Shown here one piece after another: positions 10,863 to 23,580 of a stretch of 64,000 bases of DNA (positions within the stretch are counted from its first letter, which is position 1; every line of letters begins with the position of its first letter). The stretch is from positions 41,063,540 through 41,127,539 of the forward strand of contig NC_065884.2 of NCBI RefSeq assembly GCF_932274485.2, read 5' to 3'. The translations under genes and the position numbers were made by a program. This DNA is from Patella vulgata. Its lineage: Eukaryota; Mollusca; Gastropoda; Patellidae. Below the pieces are notes generated by a model. It did not search any database. It was given only the letters and a program-made list of their open reading frames with translations, and was not told the DNA's origin.

Positions 10863-11930
10863 ATGACAGCCAGAATTGACAGTCTGAAAGCCTGAAAATC
10901 TTAGTAATAAAAATAGCCTTTCAGAAAAAGACTGAAAGCCTAATAATCCGAAGAAAAACAATAGTGTGAAACCCCAATGAACAGCAGTAAACACAACATA
11001 TCAAACCCACCGTAACACTGTTTTTCCCTTATGAAAAAGTGACGGCAGAATTGTTGCATGCAATCTCAACTGGATCAATTAATTGCAATATCACATAAAA
11101 TTTGGAAAGATAGAGAATATTTCGTCAACAAATTGAAGTTTGTTGTGATCTAGTAGGTACTCATAAATTAATAGCGATGTTATCTTCAACTTGTCTTTAA
11201 ACTGTACAAAGAAACTGCTCCACAAAACTTTATTTTGTGAAATTACCAATACAACTTACATTTATTAAAAGCCGCTCCTAAATCAGATAGTATTATACTA
11301 CGATGTTTCGATCTGAACTTAGACGTCAATCTCCTATATTCGTTAGTTCCGTTAGTTGTATCAGATCACCAGGCGGCGTTGTCGGAAATTACTACTGAAA
11401 ACTATTAAATGGCGATGCATACAATTTTAACGAGATTGGTTTTTAATGGATCTTACTTACATATGTATCTAAACAGTCGCCGTAATATAGACTATGATTG
11501 ACTTTTATAACAATTACTGTAGATAAATACAATATATTTATTTATTTATGCCGTCAGTTTTCATCGCCTTCCTAGTTCTAGTTTATTATCTTTTAATTTA
11601 AGTGTTGACATTGCATGACCTGGCAATTCCGGTATATAATATGCGGCCTATGTCACGTCTTTTGTTATTAGTTTTATGAATAAGTTCCAGTTAGATTGAG
11701 TTATCTGTCATAACTGTATTGATTTTCAGGAACAATATCACTGACCCATTGTCCAACTTAGATTGAGGTCATAAAAATTATGCATCTTAAGGACGTCAAA
11801 TCATAACCTCTAATCTAAAAAATATTATTCGTATCACGATTTCGCGTATGCATGGACTCATTTGCCGAATGGTTACTATGAAAAACTGAACACTTGTCAT
11901 TAAGCAGCAGGGTCTTGTTGAGTGTAATGA
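10863..11930. other. Central unassigned region between opposed arrays
   Basis: It starts with a short motif (cttagtaataaaaatagcc, ctttcag, gactgaaagcct) that recurs inverted at about 11945-12085. The rest is AT-rich without open frames. This is the point where module orientation flips. Confidence 0.5.
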
Positions 11931-13170
11931 CACAACCCTTGCAATCATTAGGCTTTTCGTCTGAAAGACTATTGTTATTACTAAAATTATTATTTTTAAT
12001 ATTAAGCTTTCAGACTTTCGTATACTATTGTTTTTACTAGAATTATTATTTATAGTATTAGGCTTTTCGTCTGAAAGACTTGTTTTTACCAAATTTAATT
12101 GTCGAAAACCGGAAGTCGACCGCATTTTCAAAAGTTCTTTAGTTATTCCAAAAATAATTACATTTTTGGATAGCTTGTCGAAGGGTATAAAAGATAGCAG
12201 TTGAAAATTTTGAATTTTACAGACAATTTTTGTTATTTTTCAAATTTCCAAATTTGACCTAGATTTTTGCGTAGCTGAGGCCAATACAATTCCTGTAATA
12301 CAAGTTTTATTCAGAGTTATCGCCCTTTTCCCCAAAATTTTCCAATTTTCTACCCCTTATTTTTTAAAGGGTCTCTTCGATATTTCTGAAACTTCTGGAA
12401 CTTGGTGTCATATGGTAAATCCATCGGATAATGCTGTCTCAACAATGATCCGTAAATCGAAAGTAGTCGAAATAATGTCCGAATTAAAAAAAAAAAATGC
12501 ATTATATTGATGCTTTGGGAAAAACATGATTCCTCCATGGGATATTATCGGATCAAAATGATTAATGCATCATACGGCGGCCTGGTGAATGAATTACCGT
12601 ATGATACCGAACAATATGGCACGCGTTTTTGTATGCCTTTATCTCGAAAACTACTCCAGCGATTTTTATTAAATGTTGTCTATGGTGGGTCCTTTCCAAT
12701 AAGGCTTTGACATAATGGAATAGGACAAAACAAAGTACTGAAAATCGAAAAAAAATTTGGAAAATGGTTTATTATTTTTGTTGTTGTTATTTTTACATAT
12801 TTTCCAAAAAGGTTTAGATATTTAGATAGCTGACCTAATTACACTTCTAAGGATGTATAATATGTATTTAGTTATTGAAATTTGGACATTTTGGCATTTT
12901 TGGGACTTTTGAAAACAGGATTTATCAGGGCCATTTCATCTGATCCTACCATTCAAGTGCCAAACCGACTGTTAAAACTATCGCGACATTAATCCGGATA
13001 CCGGAAGTAGTCGACAAAAGAAAAAAAAGTAAAACAGTGCTTTTGTGAAAAACCTGATTTGTCCGTCAGATGTCAGCGGATCAAAACAATTAAAATGTCG
13101 TTGGATAGGTCCATGAATGGATTACCATCTGGCACCGAATTGATACGAATTCGATAGTTATAGGAAATAA
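11931..13170 (-). repeat. Module array, reverse
   Basis: Two or three inverted motifs ggcttttcgtctgaaagact (11951, 12061) are followed by one module of each of the three types in reverse, with anchors near 12450 (aacaatgatccgtaaatcg) and 12985. The array stops inside a module at aggaaataaat, and the same module type resumes at about 18474. Confidence 0.8.
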
Positions 13171-13741
13171 ATCTGTAATACTATATATACTGTAGAATTT
13201 ATTTCAGTACTCTAAATTTTAGTTAGTTCAGTTCTGTTTAATATATTGAAGTGGTTAAAAACAAAGGGGGTGTTAAATGATATCCTTTTCCGTTAATGAT
13301 ATCCCTGCCACCAATTATCTCGAGGTGTTAAATGTACGTTACGATAATACATTAGATCGGAGGTCTCTGGAGTACAAATTAGCTCATTTTTATAAACACA
13401 AGGTTAATGAAACACTAATTCAAATATGGAATCCCACGCTTTAGAAGAGTGGACACCCGTCACCCGCTCCTCCCCCTTAGTGACCATATTAGAACATCGT
13501 GTTTAAATCCAGGGTAGCTTCTATGCAAGTACCTGGCCAATAATCTGGGGTCAGTACATGAATCATTCAAGTATCCTTTTTATAACGAACGTGCGGGTTT
13601 AAGTTTTTAAGACATCAATCGGGGTTCCCAGGAGAGACATCATCCCGTGTTCCTAGCCGTACGACTAGCCGTTCGGCTCCGGGTTCGGAACGGCTCTCGC
13701 CACACAACACGCGCTATATTTAACTCATAATGTACTATCAT
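13171..13741. other. Insert carrying the BEL/Pao element, left flank
   Basis: The module is interrupted here and resumes near 18474. Once the LTR element is removed, 13171-13741 plus 18317-18473 form a ~730-bp insert of unknown kind. It includes a small hairpin (gccgttc...gaacggc near 13667-13694). No open frame. Confidence 0.45.
13737..13741. repeat. 5-bp target duplication of BEL/Pao element, left
   Basis: atcat directly before the 5' LTR. The same five bases follow the 3' LTR at 18312-18316. Five bases is usual for BEL/Pao integration. Confidence 0.85.
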
Positions 13742-13990
13742 TGTGCTGTTACGCAAATAGACGATGTATTCATTATGTTTGAAGTGACGTTACCGAATGA
13801 CTCTATGCTTAGAATTACCTCCCTTCTTAATGTCGTTTGATTGAAAAACTTTCACAATTTTCATATTGTTATTGTAGTGTAGGAGTCACCACGGCTTTTT
13901 ACGGCGTTATTATTGATACCAGATTTTAATATTGTTATCAATAAAGTCAGTAAAACTATCTGTGTGCGTTGTAAATAACTAGTCAGAATA
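13742..13990 (+). repeat. BEL/Pao 5' LTR
   Basis: Begins tgtgctgttac and ends cagaata. It differs from the 3' LTR by about two substitutions and one single-base length change over ~249 bp. Confidence 0.88.
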
Positions 13991-14017
13991 GTAAAAAGCC
14001 GTGAAACTCAAATCAAC

Positions 14018-15600
14018 ATGTCACAGACAAGTAAACAAGATGACGTCCCGGGCTCAACAGGCGAAAGACAACATCACTCAGCAGATGTGAATTTAAACAC
14101 CGGCAACGAAGATTTGCAGTCACTGGATCTACAGTCGGTTAGTTCATCTCAAATATCATCCAAAAGCAACATTTCTTCAATCCTGATGAAGCAAGCAGAC
14201 AAAATAGGAGCAGCAAGAACGAGATTTAAATACGCAGAAAAAAAGCGGAATTAGAAAGACAGCAAGCCCAATTGAAATCTGATATAGAAATTCTTAAAAT
14301 GAAAGGTGAGGTTGAAGCAGCGGAAGCGGAATTGAATGCGATGAGTTATCAGATGGTGGCCTCTAGGTCGGATATACAGTCCATATCATCAAATCAAATT
14401 AAACCGATTAATAAAACACAACAAATTAAAGAATATGTGGAGAATCAAAGACAGTTATTGCAGGAAAATGTAGAAAGTGAATTTAATCATCCTCACAATC
14501 CAATGACACATATGCCAACCCCAAAGTCTGATCAATTTGTCAACACTTCTGACACACCGATAAATTGTATTAAAGGTAATAGTAGTCGCGATTTAAATCC
14601 ACATGCTGCACCATTTATAAACACTGGTGGTAATCATGACGTCACAACGCAGAATTTCGCTGTCACGAATGAACTTACAAAGTTTCTATTGAAGAAAGAG
14701 TTGTTACTCTCCAGATTTACTCATTTTAACGATCAACCCGATTCGTTTTCATTCATTCATGAGTATAGCTCAAGATCTTGAAGTTAGTCCAATGGAGGAA
14801 TTGGATTTATTAATTAAATGGCTAGGACCAGAGTCCAGAAAACACGCTGTTAGTTTAAGAACTGCGAACGCAAATAATCCTGTCAAAGGCCTTCAACGAA
14901 TTTGGGATCGTTTAAACGAACGATACTGAATACCAGAGATGGTTGAATCTACACTAAAGAAGAAATTAGAACAATTTCCAAAAGTAACGCCAAAAGATTA
15001 TAAACTGTTATACGAACTGTCAGACATATTATCAGAAATTGAATCGATAAAGGAAGACCCTATGTATTCAAGCTTATTGTCATACTACGACACATCATCT
15101 GGAGTAAACCCTGTTTTACTTAAATTACCAACAGGTTTCCAAGGTAAGTGGATGGAAACAGCATCAAAATACAAGAAGTCACACAGTGTAGTCTTTCCAC
15201 CATTTACATACTTTGTAGAGTTTATGAGGGAAATGAGCACACGTATGAACGACCCTGCATTGAATTTAGAACATATAAAATTTACAAAAGAAGATAATAA
15301 TAAATCATCACGGGATAATACTCACCGTAGTTTCCATAGAGCTGTTGCAGCCATGAAAACAGAATTTACTGACAAGGATAAAACAGAAAAGGAACCTACA
15401 ATTTCATCATGCCCTTTACATAATTTAAACCATTCTCTTAATGACTGTAGAGCATTCAAGTACAAGCCAATATTGGAGCGACAACAATTCTTAAAAGACC
15501 ACTCTGTCTGTTATAGACCACTCATTTCGTACTTGTAATGTCAAAGTTAAATGTGCAATTTGTGGTAGAGATAACCATCCTACAGCGATGCATATTTTCA
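14018..15600 (+). pseudogene. BEL/Pao gag-like region, fossil
   Basis: It starts with a low-complexity Ser/Gln/Asn-rich N-terminal part and a charged coiled-coil-like stretch. Next comes the conserved BEL-type gag core (KEYKLLYELSDIL-like, GKWMETASKYKKS, FPPFTYFVEFMREM), a cysteine/histidine part (CPLHNLNHSLNDCRAFK) and a zinc-knuckle-like end. This would be the nucleoprotein region. It is not intact. Confidence 0.8.
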
Positions 15601-17966
15601 GGCCGGAAATGCAAAGCGATACAAACCAAAGCACCAGTGCTCATGGCGGGGAGCAAACATTTACAAAAGAAAGGGTATCAACAAAATGTACAAAAGTCTG
15701 CGGTGATATTAAATTCGGAAAATCGTGTGCCAAAACACTTTTAGTTGATATATATCGTACTGACAATGAACAAAACATTATAAGAGCTTATGCAATCATT
15801 GATGACCAAAGTAACGCTTCCATGGGTAAACCAGGGCTGTTTGACTCTTTAGGAATTGCTAATCAACCAGTAGAATGGAGAGACTCATTAGTCTTGTTAA
15901 ATCACCTCCGCATACCAAGGATGTATCTACCGACATCACTCACGACTACAAGTAATGTAGAACTGCATGATTACTCAGACGCTTCTGAGCAAGCAATTTC
16001 AGCAGTAGCATATCTGAAGTCAGTTACAGGAAATGGATCTACACATTATGGTTTTGTATTAGGAAAATCTAAACTTGCTCCAAAACAGGGACACACTATT
16101 CCACGTCTGGAATTGTGTGCTGCTGTGATGGCCGTTGAAATAGCTGAAGTCGCAGTACAGCATCTTGAAGTCGACTTTAGTGAAATCAAATTCTTTACTG
16201 ACAATCGAGTTGTACTAGGATATGTTAACAATCGTATCCGTCGATTTTACACATATGTCAGCAATAGAGTAGAAAGGATACTACGCTTTACCAAATCAGA
16301 ACAATGGAGCTATGTAAGCAGTTGTAACAATCCTGCTGATCAAGGTTCAAGACATCTATTAGCTGCAAATATAAGTGACAGTAGGTGGCTGTTAGGTCCC
16401 ACGGAAACAACGAATGACGTGAAGATAGAAGGCAGTCACTCTTCTGAAGGTGACTTTCCCTTAATCAACCCGCAGTTAGATAAAGATATTCGTCCAATTT
16501 TAGAAGTGAAGAAAACTGTTGTTAGTAACAGTTTAATTGAACGATTTAACAAATTATCAAGCTGGAAAAAACTTGTAGATGCTATCGCCTTTCTTAAGAG
16601 AGTAGCAAGATGTCGTACATCGACTACTTCATCCAATCAAGATACTTCGCTAAAAACTCCAGAGTCCTTTAAAGAAGCTGAATTATATGTAATTAAACAA
16701 GTCCAACTGTATTCTTATTCTGAAGAAATACGAAGCCTCCGCAACAGAACACATATCCCCAGGAATAGTTCTATACGTCAGTTAAATCCATATTTAGATG
16801 AGAATGGCGTTCTCCGTATTGGCGGTCGTTTAAACAATTCAGATTTAGCAACAGAACTTAAGAACCCCATTATTGTTCCTGGCAAGACATACATTGCAAC
16901 TCTCTTAGTATTGTATTATCATGAACGTGTCCAGCATCAAGGGAGACATATTACAGAAGGTTCCTTGAGAAACAATGGTCTGTGGATAGTTGGTGCTAAA
17001 AGATTGGTGTCTTCAGTTATCCAGAACTGTTTTAAATGCAAAAGACTTCGTGGTCCATTAGTGAATCAAATCATGTCCGATTTACCTTTAGATCGGGTGT
17101 CAGCTGGAACGCCATTTCAATCAGTCGGTGTAGATGTGTTCGGCCCATGAACCGTGATTACCAGAAGGACCAGGGGTGGATCAGCAAATAACAAACGTTG
17201 GGCTGTTCTGTTTACCTGTCTTAGTAGCAGAGCTGTCCATATTGAGGTTGTGGAAGATATGTCAAGTTCAGCATTCATTAACGCCTTAAGACAATTCATC
17301 GCTATTCGGGGTGATGTCGAAAAGTTTAGGTCAGATAGAGGTACTAATTTTGTAGGTGCAGCTGATTTATTGAAAATAAACACTTTTAATGTAGAATAGA
17401 AGACAAGACTGTCAAGAACTTTTTGTATGATAATAAAAGTGTTTGGATTTTTAATGTTCCACACTCCTCACATATGGGAGGAAGTTGGGAGCTCATGATT
17501 GGTGTAACCAGAAGAATCTTAGATTCTTTCCTACTCGATGCCAAAAACATCACTCATGACGTTTTAGTAACTTTTATGGCTGAAGCCAGTGCTATTATTA
17601 ACTCCAGACCCATTACAACGATTTCAACAGATCCTGAAGCCCCCATGATCTTATCTCCATCTTTGTTGTTAACGCACAAACCAGGTGTTAAACCAGCAAG
17701 TAGTGAAGAACTGGAAGGATCAATATCTCCAGTCGTTGCAGTCAAGAAGAAAATGGATTGAAGATAAACCAAATATCAAAGTTGGTGACGTGGTCTTGCT
17801 TAAAGACAAAGATCTGCATAGAAATGAATGGCCGCTGGGAATAGTTACAAGAAATCTTGAAAGTGAAGACAACAAAGTCCGCAAGGTTGTGCTACGCGTA
17901 GTGAAAGATGGTAAAACTGTCACGTATACACGTCCAATTACAGAATTAGTTCTCCTGATAGACTAA
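15600..17966 (+). pseudogene. BEL/Pao pol-like region, fossil
   Basis: It has a protease-like start (AYAIIDDQSNAS), RNase H-type sequence, then the integrase zinc part and catalytic core, and a C-terminal part (IKVGDVVLLKDKDLHRNEWPLG) typical of BEL/Pao and DUF5641-type tails. Not every part expected of the family is recognisable, and the region is broken in several places. Confidence 0.82.
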
Positions 17967-18053
17967 CAAACAGTTGTGAATTATCATTCCTTGAGACATC
18001 TTTATTGTGTTTTCATATTATTTTCTATTTTTAAGTGATATCAAGTAGATATC

Positions 18054-18063
18054 AGACGGGGAG
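18054..18063 (+). other. Polypurine tract before 3' LTR
   Basis: agacggggag directly precedes the 3' LTR, where plus-strand priming occurs in LTR elements. Confidence 0.7.
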
Positions 18064-18311
18064 TGTGCTGTTACTCAAATAGACGATGTATTCATTATGT
18101 TTGAAGTGACGTTACCGAATGACTCTATGCTTAGAATTACCTCCCTTCTTAATGTCGTTTGATTGAAAACTTTCACAATTTTCATATTGTTATTGTAGTG
18201 TAGGAGTCACCACGGCTTTTTACGGCGTTATTATTGATACCAGATTTTAATATTGTTATCAATAAAGTCAGTAAAACTATCTGTGTGCGTTGTAAATAAC
18301 TAGGCAGAATA
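18064..18311 (+). repeat. BEL/Pao 3' LTR
   Basis: Near-identical partner of 13742-13990. It is followed by atcat, the target duplication. Confidence 0.88.
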
Positions 18312-18473
18312 ATCATAGATGTTGTAGTTTCCTCTGTTTCATATACAAACATAGTTATAAAAACGCAGTGTTCCAGAGTTAACTGATCACAGCGTAAAGT
18401 CCTACCGAGACGAAAGATAGTGTCACTGGCCGGTTTCTCGAGACTGCGGACACAGCATAGTGTCACAAATCTT
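18312..18473. other. Target duplication and right flank of the BEL/Pao insertion
   Basis: 18312-18316 is the second atcat. The rest continues the unassigned insert that began at 13171 and ends where the module resumes. Confidence 0.5.
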
Positions 18474-19145
18474 GGTACTCCGAAAATCTAATATTTTCTA
18501 ATTGCAGCCGTTTGAGGCGCCTTTAAACTTCGCCTTGAAATGATATAAATCGTTCAAAAAGGCCCCCAATCTTTGAAAAAAGTTGAAAAATTGAAAGAAT
18601 ACTGTAAATGCTCTTATATTTTTATTTTTTTTTCAAAACTGCTCATTGGATATTTCTGTAACTTCTAGTACCGAAAGCAGTCGAAACAATATCCGATATT
18701 TTGATTTTGAGAAAAAAACAACATGAAAAATGAAAACAAAGTTAAAAACTTTGAAAAAAAGTTTAAAAATTGTAAATGCTCTTATATTTTTTTTTTCAAA
18801 ACTGATCATTGGATATTTCTGAAACTTCTGGTACCGGAAGTAGTCGAACAATTTCCGATATTTTGAAAAAAGAAAGTTAAAAACTTGGCGCTCTTGCGAA
18901 AAACGTGATCTACGTCAGATAACAGCAGATCAAAACAATTAACGTTTTGCTGGATAGCCTGGATAATGGACTATCATATGATATCCAAATGATATCAATC
19001 CCATTCCATGGTTAGGAAATAAATTAAAAAAACCTATTGATTAACGTTTTGTTAGATAGCCGAATAATGGACTATCATATGATATCCAAATGATATCAAT
19101 TCCATTACACGGTTAGGAAATAAATTAAAAGAGTCTATTGAGGCG
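18474..19145 (-). repeat. Module array, reverse, with a ~103-bp tandem duplication
   Basis: It resumes the module cut at 13170. A block with ggataatggactatcatatg and ccaaatgatatcaat is present twice in tandem (about 18930-19034 and 19035-19137). The block itself has palindromic parts (catatgatatc). It ends where the Penelope-like element starts. Confidence 0.7.
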
Positions 19146-20621
19146 CTTTGATTTCCATGTGGAGATACCTATACAGATCTGCCCTTGTTATATTGGATAC
19201 CTAAACTACATAAAAATCCCTACAAGCAACGTTGTATAGCAGGTGCATCCCGTTTTTCACAAAACCACTTTAAGAAGTATTGACATCTACTAACGGCAGT
19301 GGATGAGAGTATTCAAAAATACTGTGACGAAATATACTCTCGTAGTGGTTTTAATCAAATGTGGATATTAAAAAAATCCAAAGAATTAATTGATGGTTTG
19401 CAATCTAGATCACTTGCTTCAGTCTCATCTTTACAGACGTTTGACTTTTCTACTTTGTACACTAAAATTCCCCATAGTAAATTAAAAGCTCGGCTAAAAG
19501 ACATTATTCACAGTGTCTTTTCTTCTAAATCGGGAAATGTTAGATATCAATATTTAGTTGTTAATTACAATTCCACATATTTTGTTAAGAACCATAGTCA
19601 TTCTAAAAATAAATTCACCGCCAACAAGATAATTCAGATGTTGGATTTATTAATTGATAATATCTTTGTTGAATTTGGAGGGGAAATATATAAGCAAGTG
19701 GTAGGTATCCCCATGGGTACCAACTGTGTACCTTTGCTTGCTGATTTGTTTCTCTATTTCTACGAAGCCGATTACATACAGGCACTCGTTAAATCAAATA
19801 AACGATTAGTCAGACATTTTAATTTCACTTATCGATATATCGATGCTGTTCTATCACTGAATAATCCCAAATTTAGTGATTATGTAAAATTCATATATCC
19901 TGATGAGCTTGAAATTAAAACACTACTGACAGTGACAATTACGCTTCCTACTTGGATCTGCGTCTCGATTTTGACAATTGCCATAAACTTAGTGTTAAAT
20001 TGTACGATAAACGTGATGACTTTGACTTTCCGATTGTTAACTTTCCATTTATTAGTAGTAACATTCCAATATCACCATCGTATGGAGTGTTTGTGTCTCA
20101 GCTAATTCGTTACGCGAGAGCTTGTTCCTTTTATTCTGATTTTTTAAGTAGATCGAGGCATTTGCCATCTAAGCTTCAACAACAGGGATACTTGCGAACT
20201 AAACTTATTAAAATCTTTAAAAAGTTTTATGGCCGTCATATTGACTTGATTGGTAAATATAACATGTCTCCCTCGGCTATTATTCTAGATATATTTAATT
20301 GATGCGTATACTATCTCCCTGATAATGTCTGTCTACTACTTCATTAACACTGTTCATCACGTGCATTTTGCATACCGATAGTCCATTGGCCAATCACGCT
20401 ATTTTACCGAGATTTTGTCTAATAGTTTGGATGCAGTTATTGCGGGTGTGGCGCCAGGCAGGGTAAGCTTACTATTCCAGACACCTGTTACCACTGTTTG
20501 TCGTGTATTTTGTACACGGTGAAGAGTCCGTATGCTGATTACACAATTTTGCCTTATTACACTATTTTGCCTATATCGTTTTTTTTAGGACTTCGAATTT
20601 TGTCTAATGGCTTTGGTTGTT
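19146..20621 (+). mobile_element. Penelope-like retroelement, 5'-truncated
   Basis: The longest copy of this element in the window. Left boundary is by loss of module similarity. The tail includes paired motifs (cacaattttgcc, cactattttgcc) and a T-run (20579-20586) that recur reversed at 2028 and 6916. The N-terminal end and any GIY-YIG endonuclease are absent, so the family call rests on the reverse transcriptase motifs only. Confidence 0.75.
19194..20302 (+). pseudogene. Penelope-like reverse transcriptase, partial
   Basis: It opens with WIPKLHKNPYKQRCIA, the usual fingers-region signature of this RT group. It continues with FDFSTLYTKIPHSKLKARL (first catalytic Asp), GIPMGTNCVPLLADLFLYF, then FNFTYRYID followed by an altered last catalytic position (the 2.1-kb fragment keeps YIDD), NNPKFSDYVKFIYPDELEIK, and in another frame KLYDKRDDFDFPIVNFPF, SQLIRYARACSFYSDFL and FYGRHIDLIGKYNMS. 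The frame is interrupted in a few places. It would copy its own RNA into DNA. Similar RTs are usually annotated only as hypothetical proteins, so the family call is less sure than the RT call. Confidence 0.85.
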
Positions 20622-23568
20622 TGTACTTGGTTTTATTTTATTAAAAATGCTTTTATATTTTTCTTTTCTTTTATGAAAACTGATCGATGGATTTTTGGGC
20701 AACATATGTTAAGAAATTAAGTGCCCAGGCCACGTGTTAAGACTGTCCCGACAGTGATCCGTTTACAGAAAGAAGTCGAAAAAATATCCGATATTTTGGG
20801 GAAAAAAACATTTGTAACTATCGTATGATTCCTTCCGGTCTACTTCCTGAAAGCCGGTTCAGCACTGCAATGCAGGTCTAGTTAGGCTTTCAGAAAGACT
20901 ATAGTTATTACTAAAACTAATATTATTATTATTATTATTATTATGTTTTATCCCGGGAGCATACTTTTTTTGCAGTGCTTGTAAGAAATAGCGATCTAGG
21001 ACCATGTGGTGGTTACACCTTAAACCATATTTGAAACTTCTGCGCAGACCGGACGTGCCCGAATTTCGAACGATGTCGAGAGATGAAAATTCGGCCGTGG
21101 TTTCGTCAATTTTGTACCTATTTTCCAACAAATGACATTTTTGAAAACCCTAAATCTTTTCGGAGAAAAAAATGGCTATCATACATTTTTTAACATCGAA
21201 CATTCTAAAATTCAAAACACGTTGTTTACGAGACAATTTTGTTGTTTTTCAAAATTTGGATACACGAAGTTTATCCGATTCCATTCAGTTTCATTCAGAG
21301 TTATCGCCCTTTATTTTTCGAATTTTATATCCATTTTCTAACCCTTATATTTTTTGAAAACCTGAATCGATGTTTCTGAAATTTCTGGAACATGGAGCCA
21401 TATGGCCAGACCAGTTAGTAAAGCAATCCGAACAATGATCCGTTAATCGAAAGTAGTCCAAAATTTTCTGAACCCTCTGGAATATGACGCCATATGGCCA
21501 GGCCAGTTGTTAAAGCAATCCGAACAATGATCCCTAAACTGGAAGTAGTTAAAAAAAAAATGGATGTTTTGGGGAAGGTATCGCTGAGTTGAATGGTAAT
21601 TGGACGACTGTATGATACCCAATTCATACAGATACGATGATCAAATCCTAAAATGTGACACATCGAAAATCAAGTATTTTCTGATTTGGAGCCTTTTTGG
21701 CGAGTCGATTCGAAAGTATTGTGCATGAAGCATTCCAATACTACGGCGATATCACCGAAAATGGGAAAAATAGGACTGAAAATCGAAAAATGTCGATTTT
21801 ATTTTTATTTTTACAGATTTGCAAAACAGGGTTATATTTTATTTTCAGATAACTGACCTAATCACGATTCTAACGATGTATAATATGTATTGATTTATTA
21901 AAATTTAATTTCCGATATTTTGTAATATATTGTAATATATCATTATAGAGCCCTGTTACCATTCAAGTGCCAAAATCAAATCATAGTCGGGATAGTTTTA
22001 ACAAGTTGTTTAGATACTTAACTTTCTGTGCCAGAAGTTTCAGAAACATCCACTGAGCCCCGGCAATAATTGCCAAACCGGAGGTAGTCGAAAAAATATC
22101 TGATATTATGAAAAAAAATAACGTAGAAGTTAAAAAAAAAATGGTGCTTTGCGAAATGACTGATTACTACGCCAGATTTCACCGAATTAAAACAACTAAA
22201 GTGTCACTGGATAGCCCGATGGACGATCTTATGACATCCAAACGATACATAATTCGATGGTTAGACAATAGATTATGGGACTCTGAAAATCTGTTATTAT
22301 GCCTTTCTGGAGACTATAAAGACGCTTTTATCTTGAAAACTACTTTTATTTCTTGTATTAACCTTCTGTTATTCAAGAGTCTGATCAATGGTCTAAGGTG
22401 TGAATCCATATTTAAAAGCCTCATTTTTATATAAAGGGTCCAAAAATGGCCCCAATCTTTGAACAAACTTGAAAAATTTCCAAATTACTGAAAATGCTCT
22501 TCAAATCTGGGCCGTGGTTTCGTCAATTCGTCAATTTTCCAACAAATGACATTTTCGGAAACCCTAAATCTTTTCTGAGACAATGGCTATCTCACATTTT
22601 TCTATTTCGAAAATTCGTCCATATCTTATATCGTTCGAAAATTGAAAAAAAACGTTGTTTACGAGCCAATTTTTGTTATTTTTCAAATTTACAGATTTGA
22701 CCTAAATAATAGATACCGATCTGGAACCTAATGTTCTGTTGGGGAAACCATGTTGTGGTTACTCCTTAAACTATATTTAAAACTTCTGCACAGAACGGAA
22801 GTGGCCGAATTTTGTACAAAAAAACCCAAAAAAAACAACAAAAAAACCCGCAAAACAAATGAAGGTACCACTGAGTCGACCGTTCATTGGACTACTAATA
22901 CCCTATTCATACAAATACTATGATCAGATCTCAAAATATGATACGTCTAAAATCAGGTATTTTCTGATTTGGAGCCTTTTAGACGCCTTTATCTCGAAAA
23001 CTTTTCCTCTGATTTTTTTTTAAACTTCCTCTATCGCGAGTCCCTTCGAAGATATTGTGCATGAAGCAGTCCAATACTACGGCGATATCAGGAGAATTGG
23101 GCAAAAATGGGACTAAAAATCGAGAAAAGTCGAAAAATCATGAAATTTTGGAAAATGCTCTGTTATATTTTTATTTTAACAGATTTTTAAGAAAAGGTTA
23201 TACATTGAGATAGCTGACCTAATTACGATTCTAACGATGTATAGTATGTATTGAGTTATCTAAATTTAATTTTCGATAGTTTGACATTTTGCATTTCTGG
23301 CACTTTTGAACATAGGATTTCTTAGGGGGATTTTATCTGTTCAGATGATTTCTTGGATATGTCGTATATCATTATAGAGCCCTGCTACCATTCAAGTTGC
23401 CAACCCGGTTGTTAAAACTATTCCGACAATGATTCGTCCAAAAACGAAAATAAAGGTAAAAAAGTTGACGCTCTTGCCAAAAACTTGAGTTCTCCGTCAC
23501 GATATTAGCGGACCAAAACAATCAAAGTGTCGTTAGATAGTCTTATTCATGGATTATCACATGACATC
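20622..23568 (-). repeat. Module array, reverse
   Basis: Repeated modules of three types in regular order (C, B, A), with anchors near 20745, 21435, 21520, 21990, 22065 and 23420. It holds the CTGCATG/tcagcac motif at about 20855-20880 and the (ATT)n run at 20925-20945, matching the reversed set near 6.8 kb and 1.46 kb. The order C-B-A repeats at least twice, giving a higher-order unit of about 1.4-1.5 kb. Confidence 0.78.
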
Positions 23569-23580
23569 TAAATAATACGA
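23569..23580. repeat. 12-bp target duplication, left
   Basis: taaataatacga, repeated at 24782-24793. Removing the insert restores a normal module sequence. Confidence 0.8.

Larger units (their letters stand above)
13742..18311 (+). mobile_element. BEL/Pao LTR retrotransposon, broken fossil copy
   Basis: About 4.6 kb with LTRs of about 249 bp, a polypurine tract before the 3' LTR and a 5-bp target duplication. The parts seen in order are a gag-like region, a pol-like region with RNase H-type sequence (LELCAAVMAVEIAEVAV, FTDNRVVLGYVNN, CNNPADQGSRHL) and an integrase (HERVQHQG, C-x2-C zinc part, SRAVHIE, FRSDRGTNF). The family call rests on this domain order and the BEL-style wording of the RNase H and integrase. 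The copy is broken in roughly half a dozen places or more and is shorter than a full element. The LTRs are almost identical, so it inserted recently and decayed or was mobilised as a defective copy. No envelope-like gene seen. Confidence 0.9.
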
